Assembly: GCF_040869045.1 (NCBI RefSeq) | Contig: NC_090322.1 | Location: 168,406,672 to 168,470,671 of the forward strand | Reading direction: 5' to 3' | Source of the DNA: Eurosta solidaginis | Taxonomy: Eukaryota; Arthropoda; Insecta; Diptera; Tephritidae | DNA length: 64,000 nt | Shown here: one piece after another, positions 53,467-64,000 of the stretch | Position numbering within the stretch: position 1 is the first letter of the stretch | Layout of the letters: the number at the start of each line of letters is the position of its first letter | Notes under the pieces: model-generated | The model's database searches: none | The model's input: the letters and a program-made list of their open reading frames with translations, nothing else | What the model was told of the DNA's origin: nothing | Position numbers and translations under genes: made by a program

Positions 53467-53848
53467 CTGAAAAGATCCAAATAAAAATAGGTTTTTCCGC
53501 TTAACAATATTTACCATTTATTTCCGTTCAATGTCAAAAACAGACTGACTTTATCATTAACTTAAACTAAGCTCTAAGCTTCTACATTAATCTAAGTGAT
53601 TTCATAATTGCTGACACTGCACTTCCCACGATTGGCCAAAATAATATTTTATCGCTTGCGTGGCGAATCACACGGCTTGCATTTTGTCCGCATATCATAT
53701 CGCTTACGCTGCAGTTCCCATGGATTGCATTTTGTCTGCTTACGCAATATGATATCGGATCAATTACCTACGTTGGCTTTGCTTGTGTTTGTTGAAGTGT
53801 GGTGTCAGCACATTCTTACAATTAAGTGTGTCTGCCCCCTTGTTAAGT
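53467..53848 (-). repeat. 3' LTR of gypsy element
   Basis: Identical to 62267-62648 except at 53492, 53646 and 53822. On the sense strand it begins ACTTAACAAGGGGGCAGACA, right after the polypurine tract. Confidence 0.95.
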
Positions 53849-53859
53849 ACCCCCCTTTA
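53849..53859 (-). other. Polypurine tract
   Basis: The sense strand reads TAAAGGGGGGT directly upstream of the 3' LTR. It overlaps the env stop codon (TAA, 53859-53857). It primes plus-strand DNA synthesis in LTR elements. Confidence 0.85.
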
Positions 53860-55337
53860 AACATCTGCGTCCCGCAGATGAGCTCCTTTTTCAGAAGGAT
53901 CCTTTGCATGGCTTGGCTGGTCCTGATCTGTGGTCTGATTTAGTCTAGGAAAGTTGATTGTAGTAGTGAGTTTTCTCCAGATAATGTAGCATACGGCTGC
54001 TAGAATGGCCAAGGCAAGAGCGTCAAAAATTAGCGAAAAGTGAAAATTATTGCCAAGTTGTTTAAGCTGATTAATATTTTCCATGCTCATGCCGTGAATG
54101 TAGTTAAGGTTCAATTTTAGTCCTTCGCTCGTGATGTTTACCAAGGGCGGTGGCAGGGCCTGCGCTGTGCGTACTGATCTGCTGGTGAATGTTTGATTTC
54201 CCACCGTGACTGTTTCGTTGTTCAAAATAATGACGTACGTTCCATTTAGGGTTGTGGAGTAGTTCTTCCCTTGTAATAGGCCCTCAAAGTTTGTAACAAA
54301 TATTGTTGAGTCTGTGATCATCTCGACGGTTTTGGTGTTGTCTGGTTCAAAGCGGCATTTGGCATCGCCACCTTTAACTAGCCTAGCTAGGCACCCGTTT
54401 TCCCGTAGTTTAGTCAGGGATTTGGGAGAGCAAATTGTTGTGTTGCTGATCGAAGGGCAATCCTCGTTCACCCCGAACGTTTCAACTTCGTTTATTAGCA
54501 TTTTTTTATAGCCGAGGTCAACGTGTTGTCCTTTTATAACAGCGGCCCGTGTTATTAGGAGTCGGTAGCCATCTGGTTTTACTTTTGGCATTTAGAGTAC
54601 GTACAAAAGTGTGCTACCGTTTGAATACACGGAGGCCGACCCGTACTCTATGGCTTCAATGGTGTTCTGATATGGTAGGGAATCTTCCTCCATTATGAGC
54701 CTTCCAATCTCGTCTCGATCAAGAAGATTTGTGTTGATTACGCCAGATTTCGCCATTTGGCACGCTTGGACGACTTCTGACACCTGTTCCTTCAAGATAA
54801 GGACTTTGCTTAGGTCAAGAAGTTCGATATTCTCCTCGCTAATGTTTTTGCTTATAGCGTTAATGTGGAGCATCGCTTCGTTTGCTTTCTCGATTGCCTC
54901 GCGGGTACCGTTGAATAGTTTTTCGTTGATCCGGTACTGGTGATTGTTGTTTATTATCACGTCATTCATGCTTCGAAGAATATAGTCCCATCCGCTGCAT
55001 CTGGAGACCCAGCTATACACTTCCATGCTGAACCAATCCAGTCAATGGAACGTACCCTTCGTAATTTGCTTATTTGTAGTTCGTCGAGACGCAGCTTAGT
55101 TTGATTTAGGTGGAATTGTAGCACAGTCCGCACAGCCCTGCTTGTAATATCGTGCTCTGTTGACTCCATCAATTTGACCAAAGCCGTGTTGAAGTATTTT
55201 AGGTCGACCACATGGACTAAACTGAAGTGTCAGTTCAGGATCCAACCACGCCCGTGCTCAATAGTTACCAGTGGGGAGCCATAATTGTAGATGTTGAGGC
55301 CGTACACGCCAGATATTAAAAATAAACTGTGTTCCAT
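53857..55337 (-). pseudogene. env: env, broken
   Basis: An ATG at 55337 opens a frame with a hydrophobic start (a probable signal peptide). An RRVR furin-type site stands before SIDWIG, the region where errantiviral and baculovirus F-type Env have their fusion peptide. A strong hydrophobic membrane segment (SLIFDALALAILAAVCYIIW) lies near the C-terminus with a short cytoplasmic tail. Breaks are a TGA at 55230-55232, a frameshift at about 54985-55000 and a TAA at 54592-54594. The product would mediate membrane fusion in an infectious errantivirus; this copy cannot encode it as one chain. Confidence 0.9.
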
Positions 55338-56314
55338 TATGGAGAGAAAAAAAACTCATTAGTGTTGGTAAGATTAGTATTGACCATTTTTTGTTTTTAG
55401 GCACTTTTATTATTTATCCCAGGGACGGTGAACTAATAATAAATGGTTACATAATGTAAATCTTGTTTTCTTTTGTATTTTTTCCTTTTATTATTATTAT
55501 TTAAAGAACATTCTATTGTATAATAAAAAAATCTTTCCACACTAAGGGAAGAGTTAAAAAAATTAAATTTTTTGTGTGCTTTTTTGAATTTTATTATTTT
55601 ATTTATGTGTTTTTTGTTGCGTTTAAATGTATTCTTATATCCTACCACCGTCCCCGGCTACCCATCGTGGTACTTGGAAGGTCCACAGGATCCGAGAGCA
55701 TGGATATGAAAGGGAGGTAGTTTGTAATTCTTTACTTTTGTTTGAAAGGTAGCGTTAAAGGCTACTACCCTTGGATCCTACCGCCTTACAAAAACTCGTG
55801 GTAAAGAAGCTGAGGAAAGAGGATAATATTTCTAAGAATTACTGAAATGTTTCCTCTTTACCCCCTTCTTTAAAGTTTTTTATGTTTTTTTTTTTTTCTT
55901 TTTTCTTTTTTTTCTATTTGTCTAATTTGCCTTTTTTAGTAAGCGCATAATTAGTTTTTTGTTGTGGGCAGATTTCTTCTTAAGAAAAAAATTTATTTTT
56001 TATTTTGCCTCTTGTATTAAGCGTGTAATTAATATTCTTGTGGGCAGATATTGCTTTATTAAAAATTTTTTAAACGAAAAATCGTTTCCTCTGTTTTTTT
56101 GTATTTTTTTGTTGTTTTTTTTTTCTTTTGTTTTTTGCAACATTTTATGTTGCCTTTTTAATCGCTTATGTGGTTTGTTATAGAAAAGATCTTTGATCTT
56201 GAAATTGACGCCTTTTTGGCGTCGTCTGTGCTATAGAATTTCAAATCTTTGGGTCCCTTATTGGGACATCTTTTTGTTGTTGACTTCCCGTGGTGACCTT
56301 ATTATCTTTTTTTT
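55338..56314 (-). other. A-rich spacer between integrase and env
   Basis: Almost 1 kb of strongly A-rich sense sequence (T-rich on plus), with runs of ten or more T. No supported ORF. It may contain the env splice acceptor, which I could not place. Confidence 0.6.
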
Positions 56315-57337
56315 TTATGTTGGCGTATTTTTTATCTGCGCTTTATTAATCCTTTTGCCAGTGTCTGTGAGCAATGTCACTGTATTGTCTTTACCAACCG
56401 TTTCCTTTTTGTAAAGTGCCTTTTGTTTTGATTTTATCTGTTTATCCCTGACGTAAATCTCATCTCCTGGCCTAAATTCCTTAGCTCTTTTCCTTTTTTG
56501 ATTCAATCGGAGATTTCTTAACTCCTGGTTTCTCTTGATTTGTTCCCTAATCTCCATGTGGACCCTACTTTTGAAGTTGGTTAGGCCTTGGTAGTTAATT
56601 CTTTCGGTTCTGTTGAAAAATATGTCGCTAGGCTTCCTCTTCGTTACAGAGTGTATTGTTGTGTTGTAACGATCGACAGCAATATACACCAATTCCTTTG
56701 GTCTAGCGTTATTTATTTCTTTCCGGAGGCACCGATAAATCTCAATAATGGTAGAGTGGAATTTCTCGATCTGGCTGTTTACTTCACTTATTTGAATTGG
56801 AGTCTGATATAGTTCGATTCCCAAACCTCTTATGTAGTTACATACCAATGGAGTCATAAATCCCCTCTCATTGTCGGTGACTATCATTTTAGGAGTTGTG
56901 AAATAGTGTACTACTCTGGCTAGCTTAGCGCGGAGAGTGACGGATGCTTTATTTTTAATGTGAAAAAGCTTGGCAAATTTTGAAAATTTGTCTATGCAAG
57001 ATAAAAATTTCTCCCCTTGAATTTCAAAAATGTCCACATGCACTATTTCGCGTGGATATTTCGGCACTGGAGTCTCTTTTATCGGTGGTACTGCCGGATG
57101 CCTATCATACTTGTTAGCAAGGCAGGTTTCACAGTTAGAAGTGAAATTTTTTATCTTACTAGCCATTTTGGGAAAATAATACTTTTCCAAGATTTGTTCC
57201 CTATTTTCTTTTGAGTTTCTATGGGCCCTCCTATGTTCTGTCTCTATTATACCGCAAATCCTATCCTCGTTGGCCACATCCTCGACCACCCTCTGAGTTA
57301 TCCTAATTTTGTATAAAAGGAAATGTTCTATATATAC
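56315..57337 (-). pseudogene. pol: Integrase part of pol
   Basis: In the same frame as the upstream pol but separated from it by TAA at 57338-57340. It contains the H2C2 zinc site (EHRRAHR...CETCLANK), then the core with HVDIFEIQGEKFLSCID (first Asp), MIVTDNERGF (second Asp) and NSQIEKFHSTI (Glu), so the D,D,E triad looks present. A basic C-terminal domain follows (KRKRAKEFRPGDEIYVRDKQ). Integrase joins the element DNA to the chromosome. Confidence 0.92.
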
Positions 57338-59518
57338 TTATTGTAGGAGTTGCAAGTAAGTTTCTGGAATCTTTATTCCATTTATGAATGCTGGGTTTAG
57401 TCGTTCCTTCAAGGCTTCGGTTAAGCTGGCCTTTTCAATTATATCTAGTCTCACATAATGACGAGTGAATCCTGGATGTGGGTTTTCAATACAAGTCATT
57501 GCATTCCCCTCCGTAAAAATGATTTGGTTTCGGAAAACGTTCGAAGGGGCTTCAACGTGTGGAATAAGGTCCGAAGAATCCTGTTCAGCACTGTGAGCTG
57601 TCCCCTCGTCACTTCTAGCTTCTGTTGGTGCATCGTTGGGTTCCGACGGTGCTGTCAAATGGTTTGCCTGGCATGGAATTCTGGAGAGAGCATCCGCCAC
57701 GACATTCGATTTACCAGGAGTGTAAATCAATTCGTGGTTATACTCTTCTATTCTAGCCTTCCACCTCTTCAACTTGGCGTTATAGTTTCGACTTCCTAAC
57801 GCAAAAGTGAGATGCTGGTGGTCAGTGAAAATTCTAACTTTTTTCGCCTCATAGAGGTAGGATCTCAAGTTGTCTAGAGCCCAAACTATAGCCAACATTT
57901 CCTTCTCGTTTGTGGCATAGTTTTCCTCTGTTCTGCTTAAAGATCTTGAGATGTAGGCGATGGGTCGATCTTTCCCTGTTTCTCCTTGGGATAGCACCCC
58001 ACCAATGGCATAGTTTGAGGCGTCGGTGGTAAGGTTGAACGGTTTTTCGAAATCTGGAAATGCGAGAATATCTGAGGAAACGAGTAGTTTTTTTAGAGTA
58101 TCGAAGGCCTGAAGGGCCTCGGAATTCATTTTGATACGCACTCTTCTAGATTGGTTTGCCTTAACCTGCGAATTCTCACCGCGTATGAGATTGGTCAAAG
58201 GTTTAGCAACCTTAGCGTAATCTCGAATGAACTTTCGGTAATACGACGTCATTCCAAAAAAGCTTTTTAGTTCCTTAAGCGTTTCTGGGGGTGAGAGGTT
58301 CTCTATAGCTTGGACCTTTGAAGGATCTGCCTTCATCCCGTTGGATGTTATTACATATCCCAGAAATTCTACTTCCGTTCTCATAAACTTAGTTTTTTCC
58401 AAATTCACTCTCAAATTAGCATCCGCAAGCCGTTTAAACACTATCTCTAAATTTACTAAATGTTCATCGGTACTTTTTCCAAAGACAATAATGTCGTCGA
58501 TATACACGTAGCATATCCTCCCTATATACTCTTTAAGAACGTCATCAATCATTCGCAGGAATATAGCCGGAGCGTTTTTTAACCCAAAAGGTAATCTCAG
58601 AAATTCGTACTTTCCATTCATTGTTGAAAACGCTGTTTTGGGTATATCTGTTTCTTTCATTGTGATTTGGTGAAAGCCTGAGGTCAGACCTATAGTTGTG
58701 AAATATTTTGCGTTCCCTAAACTGGCCAGCGTTACATTAATATCTGGGATAGGATAGGCGTCTGGCATGGTGACTGCATTCAGACGTTTGAAGTCCACTA
58801 CCATTCTATACTGCTTTTCACCAGAGGGTTTGGGTTTTTTCGGAACTACCCAAATAGGAGAATTGTACGGGCTTTTGGATGGTCGTATAATTCCTTCTTC
58901 AAGCAACTCAGTAATTTGTTTTTCTACCTCTTCCCTCATGTTTGCAGGATATAGGTAACTTTTCGTGTATATGGGCTCATTCGTGGTAGTCTTTATCTCA
59001 GTTCGAACTGTGGTTTTAATATTTGATTTGATGTTAAGTGGACCGAACAAATGAGAATACTTTTCTATCATGGCTTTTAGGCTTGGGAGAATTGCGTCGG
59101 GTATATCGTCAGTTTCGAAAAAATTTAGGCTTCCTACGACTTTGTTTTTGAGCGGAATTCTTATATTGGGATCTATTGTAAGGACATGTTTTTTCCTGTC
59201 TATGACGGCACCCAGTTCTTTGAGGGTGTCATCGCCTATTATCCCATCAAACGAGCTTAAACCAGGAAGTGCGTAAAAGGTCGCCATAGCTTCGTTACCA
59301 GCATTTTGGAAAAATCTCCCACTGATTTTTTTGTTTATTACTACAGGTCCTGCTACGGTGGTTACTGAGAAAGGTGGATTGACTGGGACTGTATTATTTG
59401 CCAATTCAGGTCTTATAAAACTTTTATTTGCCCCTGTGTAAACTAAGAACTTTAGGGCTACTTTGTTTGGTGTCAAACAAGTGAGATAGGGTATACTGGA
59501 TTGCGCGGTAGTCCTCAT
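57338..59518 (-). pseudogene. pol: pol: protease, reverse transcriptase, RNase H
   Basis: A 726-codon frame starts ATG at 59518, overlapping the gag TGA by ATGA in the -1 frame, as in gypsy elements. The protease motif at residues 24-34 reads FLVYTGANKSF: Tyr stands where the family has the catalytic Asp of DTGA (codon 59440-59438). In the RT, motif A reads YFTTIGLTSGFHQI, with Gly at residue 277 (58690-58688) instead of Asp, while motif C VYIDDIIVF is intact. RNase H follows (LTTDASNYAIGGVLSQ, NYATNEKEMLAIVWAL, IFTDHQHL). The ORF is long and open but lacks key residues, so the enzymes are likely dead. Confidence 0.93.
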
Positions 59519-60663
59519 ATGAAATAGGCTGGTGGCCCGTCCGCCATAAAATTTACCTGCTGGAAGTTGTCTTCTGTCGATTCAGCATACGTCGAAGGTC
59601 CGCTTTCTACATCTGCGCTGTTGGCTTCCATGTTGTAGAGCCTCTGCTGTTTGGGCATCTTTTCAATCGATGATGCAGGTCCCCTTTTGAAGGCGTTGTT
59701 ATTCGTCTGTCGGTTCATGTAGTTTACCTGTCTGGTTTGAACACTGTCGTCGACATCCATTCTTTCCGCAGGTTTTGGGGCTGCGGGTCTAGCAGGAGGT
59801 GCGGTGTTCGTCCCTTGATTGCCTTGGAATCTGTTGTAGGATGACCGGCCATTCCCTTGAGTATTGTTCCGATTCGTCCAGTTGTATGTAGACCGTGATC
59901 GAGGAGGTAACGGTGATCTCTGAGTAACTTGCGACAGGGTATTGGTGGGGACAAATACTCTATTTGGAGTGTTGGCATGGACTATTGTGTTCCTTAACGT
60001 TAGGTTCTGGATGTCAAGGCAGGCCGTGTACGCTTCTAGCAGTGTTTTTGGCTTCTGCACTATAAGCATACGTGACAATTCTGGACTGAGGCCCCGTATG
60101 AAAACATCGAGTGCCCTGTTACGGTACGTTTCCACAAGGACCTACACGGTTTCCTGGCTATAGTCATCGCACTTGATTTTGTTCACTATTAGAGACAACT
60201 GATGATTGACCGTTGCGTAGAAATCATCTAGTTTTGAACCTCTCTGAGCTAGCTGATTCAGTTGCTGCTCTAAAGTCCTAATGTCCCTTTTGTCTGCGTA
60301 ATGCAGCGATAATACCCTTTTTATTTCTACCCAATCGCTATCGAAAACATTATACGCTACCAGTGCTGCATCGGCAAAGCCACGGATTTTCTGCCTAATA
60401 TGTTGCAGGATGGCACGATACAGGGGCCTTTCCTTGACGATATCGTAGTCCGACAGAATTCCTTCAACGCTGTGAACCCAAGAGATGTATTGAGAAGGGC
60501 TGCCTTCAAAAACTTGCAGCTCCTTCACGCAGTCGGGGAGTCTGCCAATATCCTTTAGGTCTTGCTCCGACAGTGGTGTTCGCACCGCTGCCAATACCCC
60601 CTGTGGCTGCGTTCTTACGCCACCCTGTTCTACTCTTCCCCAATCGCTCATCGATTCTGGCAA
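59515..60663 (-). pseudogene. gag: gag, interrupted by a stop
   Basis: Two parts in one frame are separated by TAG at 60142-60144. The first has the retrotransposon gag core (ELQVFEGSPSQYISWVHSVE, ALVAYNVFDSDWVEIKRVL, LHYADKRDIRTLEQQLNQLA). The second continues ETYRNRALDVFIRGLSPELS, followed by an Asn/Arg/Pro-rich tail without a CCHC knuckle. The product would be the capsid-forming structural protein. Upstream, a coiled-coil-like segment lies in another frame (60660-60840). Confidence 0.9.
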
Positions 60664-60840
60664 GATTTTGTTCTAAACTCGCGTTATTGCATTCAATTTT
60701 CCCTAGCCTAGAGTTCAGAGCAACACCGTTGCTTTCTATACCCCCAAGGCGTTGCTCAAGCCGCCTAATCTGCTCGAGGAGAGCATTAATGCCCCCATTA
60801 AGTTCATTAACTTCCGTGGCTAAAGCGTCTATTTCAGATT
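60640..60840 (-). pseudogene. gag: gag N-terminal coiled-coil segment, frameshifted
   Basis: The frame reads SEIDALATEVNELNGGINAL, LEQIRRLEQRLGGI and IECNNASLEQNLARIDERLG, heptad-like leucines typical of gypsy Gag N-termini. It is out of frame with gag at about 60640-60660. No ATG stands in a good position upstream; an A-run at 60840-60850 precedes it. Confidence 0.7.
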
Positions 60841-60850
60841 AAAAAAAAAA

Positions 60851-62179
60851 TTTAGTTTGAGATTAAAAAATATATTTTTAAATTTTAATTTGGCACACGG
60901 TGGCTCTTTAAAAATTGTTTTTTATTTTTTTTTGTGTTACTTACTGGCGTTCGCGATCACCTGACGGGATAGTCCTTATAGCACAGACGATTTGTTTGTT
61001 TTTGTTTTAGTTTTTGACAGTTTCCTGCAAAGAAGAAAAGGACTTTAGTTACATTTGTGAAACTTTTACCGTGTTCTTATGGCAACGGCGATATGTATCA
61101 AGTTGGCGTTTCACAGTACATTAGTCTTTAAATAATTATGGTTTTGGTCAGGGGAGGCTGTGTCACTCCTTTTTAGTCGTCGACAATCAGATTGAAGGCA
61201 ACCTACTAAGGCACAGTTGCTCCACAACGCCCTGGACATATTGCGAATCTTTAGCGTGTTCTTATGGGTACGCTGAAAGTATCGCAAGTAACGAGTGACC
61301 GTTTCCAGTGTGTGCTGATGTGTACCCTGGAAACTCCACAAAAGGATAAGCCGGCCCAAGTGTGTTCTTATGTGTACGCTCGGGTTAACTTTTAAAGCCG
61401 GCCCAAGTGTGTTCTTATGTGTACGCTCGGGTTAACTTTTTCAGAAGGAAATTTTTGCCGTATCCTGAAGGGAGCGGCAAGTTGCATATTGCAAAAAAAA
61501 AATTTTATGTACATGACACGGTCACAGGAGTCGTTAACCATTTTTCGGCCTTTGGTATGGTGAGGTCCGTCCTAGAAGTATAGGTATACGGACTCACCCA
61601 GCCAGTGTGATTATACGTGCACTTGGAATAGCAATAGTGGGGCCGTAGGATAATTCACTTATAAAGTGTTTCAATTTTCGTGTTGAAGATCTTAGATCTT
61701 CTGAAGATCGCGCCAGAGGATCTTAGGGGTCACAGGCTCGCTTCTTTTAATATTATTCCTGTATAGCCCTCTGAGGGCTTTTAGGATTGGACGTAGTAAT
61801 TTATTGCGTGTAGCATCACTTTTCACTCAACTTTTTGTTATTCACTTGTTTTTTTTTATTATTCGTTTTACCTCTCCTGGGGAGAGGAGCTTTTATACCC
61901 TGGAGGGTCCCGAAGGGAATCGCAGAGTTAAGCTATCGTTATAACCGGAGGGTCCCCTCGAAGGTGAATCTCGGTTTTGGTATTTTCGTTATTGGCTGTA
62001 CAAGCCTTAAATTATCTAAGCTGAGGTCTTGCCTTTCTATATATTTTTTTATCCCTTTATCGGTAAAATTTCTATTATTATTTTTTTCTTAGCACTCCAC
62101 TATCACTATCACTTTGTCACTAATCACTATGGACCTCACATTTAAGGAGGTGCTTTTTGAAGGACCCACTTGCCAGTGG
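60851..62179 (-). promoter_or_regulatory. 5' leader of gypsy element
   Basis: About 1.3 kb of non-coding leader lies between the primer-binding site and gag. It contains repeated TGTTCTTATG.GTACGC motifs. In gypsy of Drosophila the corresponding leader hosts an insulator, but the motifs here are not those Su(Hw) sites. Confidence 0.55.
61350..61441. repeat. 47-bp tandem repeat in the leader
   Basis: Two units begin GCCGGCCCAAGTGTGTTC at 61350 and 61397. Looser relatives of TGTTCTTATGTGTACGC occur at 61071, 61258 and 61312. Confidence 0.85.
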
Positions 62180-62197
62180 GTCCCTGCTCGGGCGCCA
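62180..62197 (-). other. Primer-binding site, tRNA-Lys type
   Basis: The sense strand TGGCGCCCGAGCAGGGAC matches the complement of the 3' end of tRNA-Lys (GTCCCTGTTCGGGCGCCA) at 17 of 18 positions. It lies 69 bases from the end of the sequence shared with the other LTR, an unusual gap. Confidence 0.85.
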
Positions 62198-62266
62198 GCT
62201 AAGGAGCCCAAGGACTAGGGCTCCAAAAAGTTAAAGTTGGGGGCCGCCCCGCGGCCCCATTGCAAC

Positions 62267-62648
62267 CTGAAAAGATCCAAATAAAAATAGGGTTTTCCGC
62301 TTAACAATATTTACCATTTATTTCCGTTCAATGTCAAAAACAGACTGACTTTATCATTAACTTAAACTAAGCTCTAAGCTTCTACATTAATCTAAGTGAT
62401 TTCATAATTGCTGACACTGCACTTCCCACGATTGGCCAAAATAATGTTTTATCGCTTGCGTGGCGAATCACACGGCTTGCATTTTGTCCGCATATCATAT
62501 CGCTTACGCTGCAGTTCCCATGGATTGCATTTTGTCTGCTTACGCAATATGATATCGGATCAATTACCTACGTTGGCTTTGCTTGTGTTTGTTGAAGTGT
62601 GGTGTCAGCACATTCTTACAAGTAAGTGTGTCTGCCCCCTTGTTAAGT
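62267..62648 (-). repeat. 5' LTR of gypsy element
   Basis: Pairs with 53467-53848 (379 of 382 identical by eye). It may extend to 62198, in which case the other LTR is truncated. It would hold the promoter and transcript start. Confidence 0.93.
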
Positions 62649-62659
62649 TATATATATAT

Positions 62660-63255
62660 GTATATATGTATGTTGTAGTTAAGTTGACCATGCTTCAACA
62701 GAGGCAGCCGTTGGCTGTATACAATTGTAGCACGTACCTGCTGCAAGTAAATGTAAGCAAGTTGCTCGAGTTCAGGTCAGAAATGAGTTAATATCTTTTG
62801 AACCACAAAATTCTCCAGCTTAAAATAAAAAGGGTTTTTAGACGAAAATCTATCGCATTTTATATATATTTTTCGAAAATATTCGTGGGGGAAAACAGTA
62901 TGTAATAATTATTTAAAAAATTCATGTTTTATTCATTATTTTGATTTTATAAAATTAAATATTTTTTTAACGCAGTTATAAAGTAAATATTGTTACTTTC
63001 AAAATAAAACAAAAATTAATATAATACGACGAGTGGAACCAAAGATATAGCATTTTGAATGTGGGCAAGTTTGCTTACCCATCGAATCTGAGCACATGCA
63101 GATCTCTGAAAAACATTTTTTTCGTGGAAATCCTGATACAGGTATTTGCTTATTTCGTGCGAGCAACTTAAAAAAAAAGTTTGAGCCGAATCACAATTAT
63201 GAAATCTCAAAAGTTGTTCGATTTGTAAAATAATGACCCGTATACGCAACGTCAT
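62660..63255 (-). repeat. Dispersed repeat 'X', copy 2, inverted
   Basis: Reverse complement of 47261-47837 plus 50466-50515, uninterrupted (GTTAAGTTGACCATGC joins directly to the CAGAGGCAGCCGTTGGCTGT side). It lacks hAT 2 and serves as an empty site. It lies next to the 5' LTR of the gypsy element. Confidence 0.87.
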
Positions 63256-64000
63256 ACACGCGCATCAAATCACATTTGTTGTGCTTGTATTGTTTCTAAT
63301 CAAAAAAGTATATTGCAGTAAATAAATTTCATTTCATAACATAATTGATTGTATATTGCATATTGCTTATGATATTTAATAATAAAAAAAACATATTCAC
63401 TGATTTCATATTTAAATTTGATTATTGTTTTAGTATAAAAGAAGAAAAATAAACTATACATATGTGCATATGTATATAAGCATGCTATTATATATATAAT
63501 AATCTAAATGCACGAGTGTGCGTGGGCAAATGTGCAACATAATACATTTCATTTGATTGCATCGTTGTATAGCACATTGTGACAATGACCCAATTCGTGT
63601 GAATATTACTTCTTCAGAAAAAATTCTTATTTAAATAAGTCAGTATGCACTCAAATATGTGCGTGGTGTGTGAGTGTGTACATATGTGTGTATCTTTATG
63701 CGTGATTATACAAATTTAAAAGGGTTAAAGTATATACATATGTCCCAGCATCGCCTTACACAATATGCACTCTATGTAATATTCATTGTGTGCTTGACTC
63801 GCAATTTTTCCCAATTGCTTTTCCCTTATATTTTTCAGTAAATATAATTTTTTTTTTGTATTTTCATTGTTAACCAATTCTTGTTTGCCAAATTTGTTCT
63901 TTCCGTTGCCAAGAGCCAATACTTCAGCTTCTGTTTTGGCCACTTTTTATATGCAGCTGCTACATACTTATCTCCATATCACTTTTCCAGTTCATTTTTC
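63256..64000. other. Unassigned spacer
   Basis: AT-rich fly intergenic sequence with TATGTGCATATGTATATAAG text. A 72-codon minus frame at 63725-63943 starts MAKTEAEVLALG but has no recognised domain. Confidence 0.4.

Larger units (their letters stand above)
53467..62648 (-). mobile_element. Env-bearing Ty3/gypsy (errantivirus-type) element
   Basis: This 9.18-kb LTR element on the minus strand has the order LTR, primer-binding site, leader, gag, pol (protease, RT, RNase H, integrase), env, polypurine tract, LTR. The two 382-bp LTRs differ at three positions and have no indel, implying a young insertion. Gag, pol and env nevertheless contain stops, frameshifts and altered catalytic residues. 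The flanks TATG (left) and TATA (right) are not a clean 4-bp TSD. The env gene and gypsy-type pol place it with insect errantiviruses. Confidence 0.95.

Noticed and set aside
63725..63943. 72-codon minus frame starting MAKTEAEVLALGNG
   Set aside because: Short, no motif and no supporting context; a small gene cannot be excluded but is not supported.

Overview
This is transposon-rich, AT-rich DNA of a higher fly. The dense (TACATA)n-type microsatellites, the Jockey, R1/LOA-like and RTE retrotransposons, the Penelope element, the tRNA-derived SINE and the HARBI1, hAT and piggyBac DNA transposons all fit an acalyptrate dipteran, most likely a tephritid fruit fly. That genus-level guess is inference. 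There is no intact host gene; the host-derived pieces I can support are a broken Hsp83 (Hsp90) 5' fragment and one possible exon.

Layout. 0-2.7 kb: two opposed Jockey-like retrotransposons. 3.2-10.6 kb: copies of a short CAA-tailed retroposon and two copies of an RNase H-bearing LINE, several with clear target-site duplications (TSDs). 12.2-17.8 kb: two SINEs, each split by a later insertion (an RTE element in one, a CAA-tailed retroposon in the other), plus a GC-rich hairpin and a CGATAA-rich block. 18.6-21.4 kb: a complete hAT transposon with an 8-bp TSD, itself interrupted. 21.8-22.9 kb: a Helitron-like element containing a 48-bp-arm palindrome. 23-31 kb: broken LINEs, SINE pieces and a quasi-periodic TTCGGGATTATT tract. 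31.5-33.9 kb: a Harbinger-like transposon carrying a MADF remnant and a nested LINE. 37.4-37.9 kb: the Hsp83 fragment. 39.1-42.1 kb: a degenerate tandem array of about 260-bp units hosting a long hairpin, a HARBI1-type transposon and, next to it, a piggyBac-type MITE. 42.9-50.5 kb: CGATAA-rich blocks, SINEs and a second hAT with nested insertions. 50.7-53.0 kb: a Penelope-like element with a hammerhead-like core. 53.5-62.6 kb: a 9.2-kb env-bearing Ty3/gypsy (errantivirus-type) element on the minus strand with 382-bp LTRs. 62.7-63.3 kb: an inverted copy of the 47-kb repeat that serves as an empty site for the second hAT.

Almost every coding segment is disrupted. The gypsy element is notable because its LTRs differ at only three positions, yet gag, pol and env carry stops and frameshifts and two catalytic Asp positions are substituted. 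The window records ordered waves of insertion, and nesting plus TSDs allow the order to be read directly. No single novel functional system is evident. The best candidates for new description are the short CAA-tailed retroposon family, the RNase H LINE with an AACCT tail, and the element built of 117-bp repeats and a long palindrome.
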